Origin: Aliiruegeria lutimaris
Lineage (GTDB): Bacteria; Pseudomonadota; Alphaproteobacteria; Rhodobacterales; Rhodobacteraceae
Direction: 5' to 3'
DNA: 64,000 bases
Assembly (NCBI RefSeq): GCF_900099935.1
Contig: NZ_FNEK01000021.1
Location: forward strand, 1 to 64,000
Part shown: piece after piece, positions 8,428 through 15,385 of the stretch
Position numbering within the stretch: position 1 is the first letter of the stretch
Layout of the letters: each line of letters begins with the position of its first letter
Made by a program: the position numbers and the translations under genes
The notes under the pieces: model-generated
The model's input: only the letters and a program-made list of their open reading frames with translations
Databases searched by the model: none
Told to the model about the DNA's origin: nothing

Positions 8428-8946
8428 TTAGTGTTCCGTTCCAGAACCGTGCCGCCTCCCGTTTTCGCCCCTGACGGGTTCCACTTCGGAACCATCCCGC
8501 CCGCTTGGGTTCTGAAATGGCACCACAGCACCGCCTCTCTGTTCCGTTTCAGAACCGCGTTCTGCATTTTCAGGACGCCAACCGCGCCAGTCATGCGTCG
8601 GTGACTGCCGCCCTTTCACCGCCTGCACCGGCTTGGTCGTCAGCCGCCATTCATGGGCCTGCCGGTGATACCAGTTGCCCTCGCGCACCAGCACGACGAA
8701 GCCCTTCTCCTGCAAATCCTGAAACGCCCGCTGCACCGTCGCCTTGCCCATGCCCAGCGCCGCCGCTGCCTCTGCATAGGACAGGCGCAGCTTGCCGTTG
8801 TTGCTGCCGTTGAAGCGCGTGTGAAGTTCCAGGAAGACCTTCACCGCCGCGCCGGACAAGTGCCGCCACGCATCGCTTTTCAACACCGCGTAGGGGAGGG
8901 GGGCATATTGCCCCTCCTCCGTTTTCTTGCTGCCCCGTTTAGCCAT
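8428..8946 (-). CDS. Winged-helix replication-initiator-like protein
   Basis: A 172-residue protein. The N-terminal 90 residues form a winged helix-turn-helix (LSYAEAAAALGMGKATVQRA followed by LQEKGFVVLV), like the N-terminal domains of phage and plasmid replication proteins. The C-terminal 75 residues are low complexity, with repeated GS.TE/PFQN-like segments that are the translation of short DNA repeats (8433-8556). ATG 8946 is chosen; a GTG at 8952 is in frame. The start overlaps the end of the preceding gene, so it is last in a four-gene operon. Replication initiation is inference from the fold and the repeats; a transcriptional regulator is the alternative. Confidence 0.65.
   Translation of the reverse strand: MAKRGSKKTEEGQYAPLPYAVLKSDAWRHLSGAAVKVFLELHTRFNGSNNGKLRLSYAEAAAALGMGKATVQRAFQDLQEKGFVVLVREGNWYHRQAHEWRLTTKPVQAVKGRQSPTHDWRGWRPENAERGSETEQRGGAVVPFQNPSGRDGSEVEPVRGENGRRHGSGTEH
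8433..8556. repeat. Four iteron-like repeats inside the replication-like gene
   Basis: A 16-base unit close to GTTCCGTTTCAGAACC occurs at 8433-8448, 8478-8493 (as GGTTCC-ACTTC-GGAACC from 8477), 8508-8523 (inverted, 14 of 16 matching) and 8541-8556, spaced 30-45 bases start to start. A weaker fifth copy may begin near 8559. Each unit is itself partly palindromic (GTTC...GAAC). Repeats of this kind inside a replication gene recall the iterons within lambda O; they could be binding sites for the protein encoded here. Confidence 0.7.
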
Positions 8947-9274
8947 GCGCACATCCCGCGCCGCTATTGCCGGTGCCGGGGATATCCTGGCGCAGCGCGG
9001 CCAGTTCTTCCACCAAACGCCGCGCCGATGGCGGGAAGTCCAACTCGGTCGGGTCGCAGGTCGGGTTCAGGCGATAGTGCCCGATGCGCTCCGGCCCGCA
9101 AAACTCGGTCACGATGGGCCAGCCGTAAATGACCCGCAGCGTGTGGACGATGGCCCCGAGACGCCAGCCCCGAACGCCCATGATGACGTCCATATGGTTG
9201 AGCGTCTTGCCCAGCGCCAGCGCGCGGCAGGCGAAATAGACCTGGGTCGGGTTGCTGTACCAAGGGTCATTCAT
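8939..9274 (-). CDS. Element-borne protein of unknown function
   Basis: A 111-residue protein starting at ATG 9274 (MNDPWYSNPTQVYF). It has a helical N-terminal half (ALALGKTLNHMDVI) and a GWRLGAIVHTLRVIYGWPI block resembling the compact winged-helix proteins on small integrative elements, but I cannot name a family. Its start lies inside the last codons of the 63-aa gene, and its stop lies inside the start of the next gene, which indicates tight translational coupling in the operon 9667-8428. Confidence 0.6.
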   Translation of the reverse strand: MNDPWYSNPTQVYFACRALALGKTLNHMDVIMGVRGWRLGAIVHTLRVIYGWPIVTEFCGPERIGHYRLNPTCDPTELDFPPSARRLVEELAALRQDIPGTGNSGAGCAHG

Positions 9275-9458
9275 GGCGCACCCTCCCCATCTGGATCTGC
9301 AACGGCTGTATCGAATTGCTCGAACGGTCCCAGTAGAAACGGGCCTGCGCGGGGCTTGCGTGAACGGTGCCGCATGTGGCATCAACTGGACTTGCTACGG
9401 TGGCAGTTGATGTCACACGAAAAGCCCCGGCCCCGCGTGCGGAGTTGGGGTTTTTCAT
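9267..9458 (-). CDS. Small element-borne ORF, possible protein
   Basis: A 63-residue frame linking its neighbours: its ATG overlaps the stop of the AlpA-like gene (TAATG at 9460-9456) and its stop overlaps the start of the 111-aa gene. No domain is visible. The overlaps at both ends and the absence of any other gene in this interval make expression plausible; composition alone would not convince. Confidence 0.45.
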   Translation of the reverse strand: MKNPNSARGAGAFRVTSTATVASPVDATCGTVHASPAQARFYWDRSSNSIQPLQIQMGRVRHE

Positions 9459-9667
9459 TAAGCGGCCTCCCCGTTCGGGTCGATGCGCTGGGCGTTGAGA
9501 TAGGCGTTCAGGTCAGAGCCGTGATACCCGATGCGCCGCCCGATGCGGAGGAAGGCCGGGCCACGGTTGCGGTGCCGCCACTGGGCCAGCTTTTCCGTGC
9601 TGCCCAGCACGCGCATTTCCGGGTCGTCGGGGAAGAAGATGCGGTCGGAGTCGAAGATGTCTGCCAT
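9458..9667 (-). CDS. AlpA/excisionase-like DNA-binding protein
   Basis: A 69-residue protein whose core reads LGSTEKLAQWRHRNRGPAFL then IGRRIGYHGSDLNAYL. This is the pattern of short helix-turn-helix (MerR-like, HTH_17/AlpA) proteins, in which the domain ends in a Y..sDl..yl helix. In P4-like elements such proteins regulate the integrase or act as excision directionality factors. It is first in the four-gene minus-strand operon; the 110 bases upstream (9668-9777) hold its promoter. Confidence 0.75.
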   Translation of the reverse strand: MADIFDSDRIFFPDDPEMRVLGSTEKLAQWRHRNRGPAFLRIGRRIGYHGSDLNAYLNAQRIDPNGEAA

Positions 9668-9770
9668 CGATAGGTCCTCTTGGGTTTGCTTCGATGGCTC
9701 TGAATAATATGCATTTTTCTGCGGCGGTCACCAGCCGATTTCTCGCGCCTAAGCGATTTGCGAAATCCAG

Positions 9771-9788
9771 AAAACGCTTAAGCGTTTT
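9771..9788. terminator. Palindromic terminator-like sequence
   Basis: AAAACGCTTAAGCGTTTT is a perfect 18-base palindrome, flanked by further T residues on the plus strand and a short T run on the minus strand. It overlaps the stop codon of the cargo gene (9778-9780). The stem is short, so it is a candidate bidirectional terminator separating cargo and AlpA-like operon. Confidence 0.5.
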
Positions 9789-10788
9789 TTCGGAAGACCT
9801 TGAAATAACGAGATTTGAACGGCTCCTCCGACCTTATGAAAGTGCCATAGTCTTCTTTGGTCTTCTTTGACTTGGGCATTGGCAGCTTCGCGTCAGCGTT
9901 TGCATAGGCTTGATCGAAAATGACTTGCTCTGAAACCCGCCCAACCAAGTCCTCCAGCGCTTCAATCTCTTCGATTAGACGACTCAGATTCTTCAGTCGC
10001 TTGCCGGAGGACGACTTCTTTCCGCCCTCGCCGGCCTTCTTGCGCGTGTTGGCCGCCGCCTGCGCCAAACTTTCAGTGCCATGGTAAATTGCCTCCAACA
10101 TGCGCACAAAGTACCCAACAGTGTATTTGTCATCAGTGCAGAACTCAAAAAAACTCACCTGTGCGGCCAAATAGGCAAGTGACGATTTCGGAAAGTGATG
10201 AACGCAGTATTCGAACTCAGCAGCAGCGGTCCAGTTTTCACCGAAAGTCTCCCGCATCCAAATGACACTTTCCTCGCCCAACCATTCGATCACATGTTCA
10301 CAGATGTTGTAGCGTTCATCAATGACCCCCGCATTTTTGAGACTCTCATAAACCATTGGCCAGTAGTCGTCGTCGCCGGCGGACATTAGAAGGGATACGG
10401 CTTCCGCTCCCAGGTCTTTAAACCGAGATGGAATATTAAATCTTTCAAGATTCGCGCGCATGTCGTCTGTGAGCAACTCGGTGTGTGGAAGGCTTTCTTC
10501 CGTATTATCAGCGGCCTGGGCCTCCGCGAGCCATGCCGCCCTTCCGGCTTCCGCTGCTTCGCGGCTAGTGTAGAACATGCTTGATGTACTTGTGGTATCG
10601 AGGCCAGTCTGCAAGCGTGCTGTCACCACCCAATAGCCATCGCCATCGGACACTCTTTGCTCTTCAGGGAGGTTCTCATTGAACGATTCAGCGCTTGGAC
10701 CTAAGCCTTCTCCAAAAGTCCCATTCCAAATCTGGACATCGACAACTTTGGACAGTCGGTTGGGTTTCGTCCATCTGTTTTCAGTCAT
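9778..10788 (-). CDS. Unknown cargo protein of the integrative element
   Basis: A 336-residue protein I do not recognise. It has no signal peptide or membrane segment. It begins with a short beta-rich part (VVDVQIWNGTFG, GDGYWVVTARLQ), continues with acidic helical segments, and ends in a lysine-rich tail after a likely coiled coil (LKNLSRLIEEIEALEDLVGR). ATG 10788 lies within the last codons of the integrase gene (ATGACTGA), so it is co-transcribed with and probably translationally coupled to the integrase. As the only cargo it may be a host-interaction or defence function; that is speculation from position only. Confidence 0.75.
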   Translation of the reverse strand: MTENRWTKPNRLSKVVDVQIWNGTFGEGLGPSAESFNENLPEEQRVSDGDGYWVVTARLQTGLDTTSTSSMFYTSREAAEAGRAAWLAEAQAADNTEESLPHTELLTDDMRANLERFNIPSRFKDLGAEAVSLLMSAGDDDYWPMVYESLKNAGVIDERYNICEHVIEWLGEESVIWMRETFGENWTAAAEFEYCVHHFPKSSLAYLAAQVSFFEFCTDDKYTVGYFVRMLEAIYHGTESLAQAAANTRKKAGEGGKKSSSGKRLKNLSRLIEEIEALEDLVGRVSEQVIFDQAYANADAKLPMPKSKKTKEDYGTFIRSEEPFKSRYFKVFRKNA

Positions 10789-11983
10789 CTCCGGCCCCAT
10801 CAACTCCACTAACGAGAGCACACCAGCTCACCATCAGTTCCCGCCGCCGCTCAAGCAAATCCGACCTAGCGTAAGCCCGCTCCACATCAGACCCGAATTG
10901 ATGCGCCAGCGCCGCCTCCGCCACTTCGCGCGGCGCACCCGCTTCCTCTGCCGCCCAGTCGCGGAAGGTGCTGCGGAACCCGTGCACGGTGAATTGCCCG
11001 CGCCCCATGCGCCGCAGGAGCATCAGCATCGACATGTTGGACAAGGGCCGGTGCCGTTTCTGCCCCTCGAAGACATAGGTGGAGGCGAGCGGCTTCACCG
11101 CCTCCAGGATGCGGAGCATTTCGTCGGTTAGCGGAACCCGGTGCTGCACCCCGCCCTTCATCCGCGCCGCCGGGATCGTCCAGAGCCGCGCGTCGGTGTC
11201 CACTTCATCCCAAGTCATGCCCAGCACCTCGGACGTGCGACAGGCGGTCAGGATGGCGAATTGCAGCGCCTTCGCCGCCGTCGCGCTGCGCCCTTCCAAC
11301 TCCGCGTAGAAGGTTGGCAGGTCGCGCCACGGCATCGCCTCGTGATGTTCCACCTTGGCCTTCACCTTGGGTAGCACCCCGGCTTCCTTCACCGCCGTCA
11401 CCGGGTTCTCCCCATCGCGGAACCCGCGTGACCGCGCCACGTCCAGCACCGTCTTGAGCCGCTGGGCCAGCCGCCGCGCGGTTTCATGCTTCTCCGTCCA
11501 GATGGGAGACAGGCACATCAGCACCTCCGGTTGCCCGATGGAATCCACCGGCATCCGGCCAATCTTGGGGAAGGCGTAGTCGCGCAGGGTGTTCAGCCAT
11601 TGCTGCCCGTGCTTGGGGTTCTTCCAGGTCGGCAGGCGGTCGATATGGACTTGCCGGGACAGTTCCTCGAAGGTCGGCACCTCGCGCGTGGCGTTGAAAC
11701 GCGGGTTCAGGCCTGACTTCGCCATGCGCCGATATTCCAGCGCCCGCTCCCGCGCTTGGTTGAGCGTGACGACATCGGCCCCGCCCAGCCCGAAATCGGT
11801 GCGCAGCGGCGCGCCCTTGGCGTTCTTCTGGCCCTTGACCGTGACCCGAACAATCCAGCGCCGCGCGCCGGACGGGTCCACCACCAGATACAGCCCCGCG
11901 CCATCGCCATGACGCCCCGGCCCCAGATTCTCCACCAGCTTCTTGGTCAGCTTGCCGTCGAGCACAGGCATCCGTACCACCAT
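10781..11983 (-). CDS. Tyrosine-type site-specific integrase
   Basis: A 400-residue P4/DUF4102-type integrase. The N-terminal arm-binding domain includes GDGAGLYLVVDPSGARRW, followed by a core-binding SAM-like domain and the catalytic domain. The catalytic set is present: Arg in TACRTSEVLGM, HxxR as HGFR (His334, Arg337), a second His in LAHQF and the nucleophile Tyr in ERAYARSD (near residue 371). It lies 135 bases from the 3' end of tRNA-Ser, the expected attachment gene. Length and motifs are intact, so the enzyme should be active. Confidence 0.93.
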   Translation of the reverse strand: MVVRMPVLDGKLTKKLVENLGPGRHGDGAGLYLVVDPSGARRWIVRVTVKGQKNAKGAPLRTDFGLGGADVVTLNQARERALEYRRMAKSGLNPRFNATREVPTFEELSRQVHIDRLPTWKNPKHGQQWLNTLRDYAFPKIGRMPVDSIGQPEVLMCLSPIWTEKHETARRLAQRLKTVLDVARSRGFRDGENPVTAVKEAGVLPKVKAKVEHHEAMPWRDLPTFYAELEGRSATAAKALQFAILTACRTSEVLGMTWDEVDTDARLWTIPAARMKGGVQHRVPLTDEMLRILEAVKPLASTYVFEGQKRHRPLSNMSMLMLLRRMGRGQFTVHGFRSTFRDWAAEEAGAPREVAEAALAHQFGSDVERAYARSDLLERRRELMVSWCALVSGVDGAGDD

Positions 11984-12117
11984 TCATACCACACAGCGAA
12001 AGCGTACAGGCGGAAATGAATGAAAGCCAGCGAAACCTTGGAGGGAAGAAAACTCTATTCCCGATAGGCGCTTAGGTCACTCTGCGCCATCCAGCGAAAT
12101 CGAAAAAAAGGTGTGGG

Positions 12118-12207
12118 TGGCGGAGACGAAGGGATTCGAACCCTCGAGACGGTTTCCCGCCTACTCCCTTAGCAGGGGAGCGCCTTCGACCACTCGGCCA
12201 CGTCTCC
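12118..12207 (-). tRNA. tRNA-Ser (anticodon GCU)
   Basis: On the minus strand the acceptor GGAGACG (from 12207) pairs with CGTCTCC, followed by discriminator G and an encoded CCA (12120-12118). The anticodon stem-loop reads CTCCC-CTGCTAA-GGGAG, giving GCU. There is a long variable arm, as in serine tRNAs, and the T-arm contains GGTTCGAATCC. Total length is 90 bases. It is the likely integration site of the neighbouring element. Confidence 0.96.
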
Positions 12208-12538
12208 GTCGACCCGTTTATCTAGGCAGCATCAGAGAGACAAGGGCTTTTTGCCGGGCGCAGGCGCGATCAGCATTGCTCCATGTTTTCATTTGTCTTT
12301 TTGGAAATTGCCAGAACTTTGCCTCATATCGGCACAAAATCAGCACAGCATGTTCTAGGTGTTCTGGTCCCGACTTGTGGCAGTCCATGTCCAAACAGTT
12401 GCGCCGAGCATGGCGCGAAAAGTGCACCCAGCCGGGATACAGATGCCATTGCGGTAAATCCGCCTGAAGCACTTCACACATTCAATCCGACTCGCGAAAG
12501 CCAGTTCGAATTCGCCTTACACCAGAGCGGACAATGTC
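12208..12538. other. Intergenic stretch without supported gene
   Basis: About 330 bases upstream of the tRNA-Ser gene. Short frames exist but none has a recognisable product or ribosome binding site. It should contain the tRNA promoter and the downstream end of the DUF995 gene; no terminator stands out. Confidence 0.5.
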
Positions 12539-13024
12539 TTATTGCTGCACTCGCGTGATCGGTGCCGCGGTTTTCGCGTAGCTTCTGGCGATCAGGTTGC
12601 CGTATTCGAACGACTCGAAGGAGAACGGATACCACGGCCCGTTCAGCCCTTTCGTCGTAGACCACATCATGCCCTTCGCATCCCTCCGAAACCGCGTGCA
12701 AGTCTTCTGAGAGCCGGAATTAGCGACATCGAAGTCCTGGTTCCAATACCAATTGCCTTCATAGCAGACGCGGCTGGCGGTGGTGACATACCATGTCCCG
12801 GATCCAACACTTTTCTCCGAAATGTTGACCGCGCGCCAAGTTCCGTCCGGAGCCCAGAATTTCCCTGAACCACGCCCCCAGTCCTCGGTGTGGTTTGCAA
12901 ATAGCCTGAACAGTTCCTCCGGAGCGGGAGCTACGGCGTCCGGCGGGATCGGCGGCCCCGGGAAACCATCACTTCGAACAACCGTGGGAACGACCAAAGC
13001 AGCGAGGATGAACGAAGCCAACAT
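12539..13024 (-). CDS. DUF995-type exported protein
   Basis: About 161 residues from ATG 13024, opening with a signal peptide (MLASFILAALVVPTVVRS). The mature part has LFANHTEDWGRGSGKFWAPD, WYVTTASRVCYEG and CTRFRRDAKGMMW, which match the pattern of DUF995 proteins common in Rhizobiales and Rhodobacterales, with conserved tryptophans and two cysteines. These are secreted proteins of about this size with no assigned function. A longer in-frame version starting near 13183 would bury the signal peptide and is less likely. It lies alone, read away from the polysaccharide locus. Confidence 0.75.
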   Translation of the reverse strand: MLASFILAALVVPTVVRSDGFPGPPIPPDAVAPAPEELFRLFANHTEDWGRGSGKFWAPDGTWRAVNISEKSVGSGTWYVTTASRVCYEGNWYWNQDFDVANSGSQKTCTRFRRDAKGMMWSTTKGLNGPWYPFSFESFEYGNLIARSYAKTAAPITRVQQ

Positions 13025-13412
13025 GAGCTTCGTCGTATGAAAAGCACTTACTTCCGTTAAGGAACCGACGTCTACACCACCAGGTGCACGAATTCGGTGT
13101 TGACGGCTTTCTTGAATATCCAGCATTTCTTTGCCTCTCAATGGCCGGCTGCCTTCGGCGCAAAACCATTGGCCCGATGCCAAAGATCCGACACCAACTA
13201 TTCAATGAGTATATCAAACTCCCAGCTTGCATGCCTTGTCGTAAATCAATGAAAAAATGAGCGAAAAAGGTTAATACTCCCGATCAGGCACTGGAATCGG
13301 GGCAAGTCGGGGAGGAGGGTGACCCAAGAGAATTTTGGCTTGGTGTCTGTGTGTTCAAATTGCAGGAAGCGTCTTTGGGCCGAAGGTCCGGCGCACTCCA
13401 AGGTAAATTGAT

Positions 13413-14381
13413 ATGGATAACAGATCTGTCCTCATTGCTGGCGGCGCCGGTTTCCTGGGCTCGCATTTGTGCAAGCACTATCTTGACCGGGGTGCGCGCG
13501 TGATCTGCGTCGACAACCTGTCGAGCGGACGCATGCGGAACATCGAACACCTGCTGGACATCACGACGTTCCGCTTCGTTCTCCATGACATAACAGATCC
13601 TTTGGATCTCGGCGAAAGGATCGATTTCATTATCAACATGGCTGCGCCGGCCTCACCGCCCAGATACCAGGCGGACCCTATCGCGACTTTCGATACGATC
13701 GTGATCGGTTCGGAAAACCTGCTCAAGCTGGCCCGAAAAGCCGGGGCCCGGATCCTTCAGGCCTCCACCTCGGAGGTTTACGGCGACCCGGAGATCATTC
13801 CCCAGACCGAAGAGTATTGCGGCAAGGTCCAGACCATGGGTCCGCGCGCCTGCTATGATGAAAGCAAACGTGCCGCCGAAACGCTGTTTTACGATTTTCA
13901 CCATTCTCTCGGGGTGGATATCCGCGTCGCGCGTATCTTCAACACCTACGGACCCAACATGGATCCGGAGGATGGGCGCGTCGTATCGAATTTCATCGTT
14001 CAGGCGCTGTCTGGCAGGGGGCTAACTGTCTATGGTGACGGGCACCAGACGCGATCGTTCTGCTATGTGGACGACATGATCACCGGTCTGACCGCGCTGA
14101 TGCATTCGAAGGTAGATATCTTCGACCCGGTCAATCTTGGCAACCCGGGCGAGTTCTCCATCCTCGAACTGGCAAAGATCGTTCTCGAAGAAACACAAAG
14201 CAATTCGACCATCGAGTTTCGGGATCTGCCAAAGGACGATCCGGAATTCCGGCGCCCCGATATTTCCAAGGCCCAGCGGCTCTTGGACTGGTCGCCCGAA
14301 GTTCCTTTGCGTGAAGGGTTGCGCCAGACGATCATCTATTTTGCGGCTGAGCTGGGGCGCAACGCTCAGCCGACCGAGTAA
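13413..14381 (+). CDS. UDP-glucuronate decarboxylase-like NDP-sugar epimerase/dehydratase
   Basis: A 322-residue extended short-chain dehydrogenase. Residues 6-16 hold the NAD-binding GGAGFLGSHLC, then ASTSEVYGDPE with the catalytic Thr/Ser, the YDESKRAAE active-site Tyr-Lys, and a sugar-binding C-terminal half (RSFCYVDDMI, VNLGNPGEFSILELA). Length and motifs match UDP-xylose synthases, which turn UDP-glucuronate into UDP-xylose; dTDP-glucose dehydratase-like activity is the alternative. It is first in an operon with galE (5 bases downstream) and the GT2 synthase, so it supplies precursors for the polysaccharide. Confidence 0.85.
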   Translation: MDNRSVLIAGGAGFLGSHLCKHYLDRGARVICVDNLSSGRMRNIEHLLDITTFRFVLHDITDPLDLGERIDFIINMAAPASPPRYQADPIATFDTIVIGSENLLKLARKAGARILQASTSEVYGDPEIIPQTEEYCGKVQTMGPRACYDESKRAAETLFYDFHHSLGVDIRVARIFNTYGPNMDPEDGRVVSNFIVQALSGRGLTVYGDGHQTRSFCYVDDMITGLTALMHSKVDIFDPVNLGNPGEFSILELAKIVLEETQSNSTIEFRDLPKDDPEFRRPDISKAQRLLDWSPEVPLREGLRQTIIYFAAELGRNAQPTE

Positions 14382-14386
14382 AGGCC

Positions 14387-15385
14387 ATGTCCGCTACTCC
14401 TCTCATCGTGCTTGGCGGGGCCGGGTTCATCGGCAGCCATTGCTGCAAGCATCTCGCGGCGCGGGGCTATCTGCCTGTATCAGTCGACAACCTCAGCACC
14501 GGCCATGCAGATGCGGTGAAATGGGGGCCGCTGGAACGCGTCGATGTTCGCGATGCGGCTGCGTTGAAGGGGGTCATTCGCAAATACGGCGCGCGCACGG
14601 TCCTGCATTTCGCGGCTTTCGCGGTGGTATCGGATTCGATACGCGCGCCCGACAGCTATTACGACAACAATGTCGGCGGCATGATCGGAGTTCTGGCGGC
14701 GATGAAGGCCGCCGACGCCGATCGGCTCGTGTTCTCCTCGAGTTGTGCCACCTACGGCATCCCACCCAAGGTGCCCATCGACGAGACCCTCACGCAGAAT
14801 CCGATCAACCCCTATGGGTGGACCAAGCTGATCGGCGAACAGATGATTTACGACCAGGCTGCCGCCTACGGCCTGAACTTCACCATCCTGCGCTATTTCA
14901 ACGCCGCCGGGGCCGACCCCGAGGGTGAATTGGCCGAGCGGCACGACCCCGAGACGCGCCTGATCCCGCTTGCGCTGATGGCGGCCTCCGGGATGGGTCC
15001 GCCGCTGCGGATCTTCGGCACCGATTTCGACACGCCCGATGGAACCGCTATACGCGACTATATCCACGTGACCGACCTGGCAGAGGCGCATTACCTGGCC
15101 CTGCGCCACCTCGAGACTGGCGGCGACAATCTGGTGCTGAACCTTGGAACTGCCCATGGCCTGTCGGTGCGCGAAATCTGCGGCGCCGTCGAACGCATCA
15201 CCAGAGCTCTGGTCCCGCTGGTCGAGGCCCCGCGCCGGGCGGGCGATCCGCCGGTCCTGATCGCGGATGCCTCCGAAGCCCGGCGGCGGCTCGGCTTCCA
15301 CCCGAGGCTCTCCGACATCGAAACCATCATACGCCACGCGGCACCGCATTACGGCCACAAGATCGGCACAACAGAAGATGACTGA
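14387..15385 (+). CDS. galE: UDP-glucose 4-epimerase
   Basis: A 332-residue GalE-type enzyme that interconverts UDP-glucose and UDP-galactose (or the related arabinose/xylose pair). Visible are the NAD motif GGAGFIGSH (residues 9-17), the catalytic region SSSCATYGIPP, YGWTKLIGE with the active-site Tyr-Lys pair, RYFNAAGAD and DYIHVTDLAEAH, all hallmarks of the family. Its stop overlaps the start of the glycosyltransferase gene (ATGACTGA at 15378-15385). With the UDP-xylose synthase-like gene in front, UDP-xylose/UDP-arabinose interconversion is a possible alternative role. Confidence 0.92.
   Translation: MSATPLIVLGGAGFIGSHCCKHLAARGYLPVSVDNLSTGHADAVKWGPLERVDVRDAAALKGVIRKYGARTVLHFAAFAVVSDSIRAPDSYYDNNVGGMIGVLAAMKAADADRLVFSSSCATYGIPPKVPIDETLTQNPINPYGWTKLIGEQMIYDQAAAYGLNFTILRYFNAAGADPEGELAERHDPETRLIPLALMAASGMGPPLRIFGTDFDTPDGTAIRDYIHVTDLAEAHYLALRHLETGGDNLVLNLGTAHGLSVREICGAVERITRALVPLVEAPRRAGDPPVLIADASEARRRLGFHPRLSDIETIIRHAAPHYGHKIGTTEDD

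Larger units (their letters stand above)
8428..12117 (-). mobile_element. Integrative element at tRNA-Ser, left end not located
   Basis: A compact block, all on the minus strand, abutting the 3' end of a tRNA-Ser gene: integrase, unknown cargo, AlpA-like protein, two small genes and a replication-like winged-helix protein with iteron-like repeats. This arrangement resembles small P4-like satellites or integrative elements. The right boundary should lie in the tRNA 3' end (12118 onward). A second copy of the tRNA end was looked for by eye between 8190 and 8430 and further left without success, so the left boundary is only inferred from the end of the last element-type gene. Confidence 0.65.

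Noticed and set aside
8190-8430. Left attachment site of the tRNA-Ser element
   Set aside because: I compared this stretch by eye with the tRNA 3' end (12118-12160) and found no convincing direct repeat, so no att site is reported.
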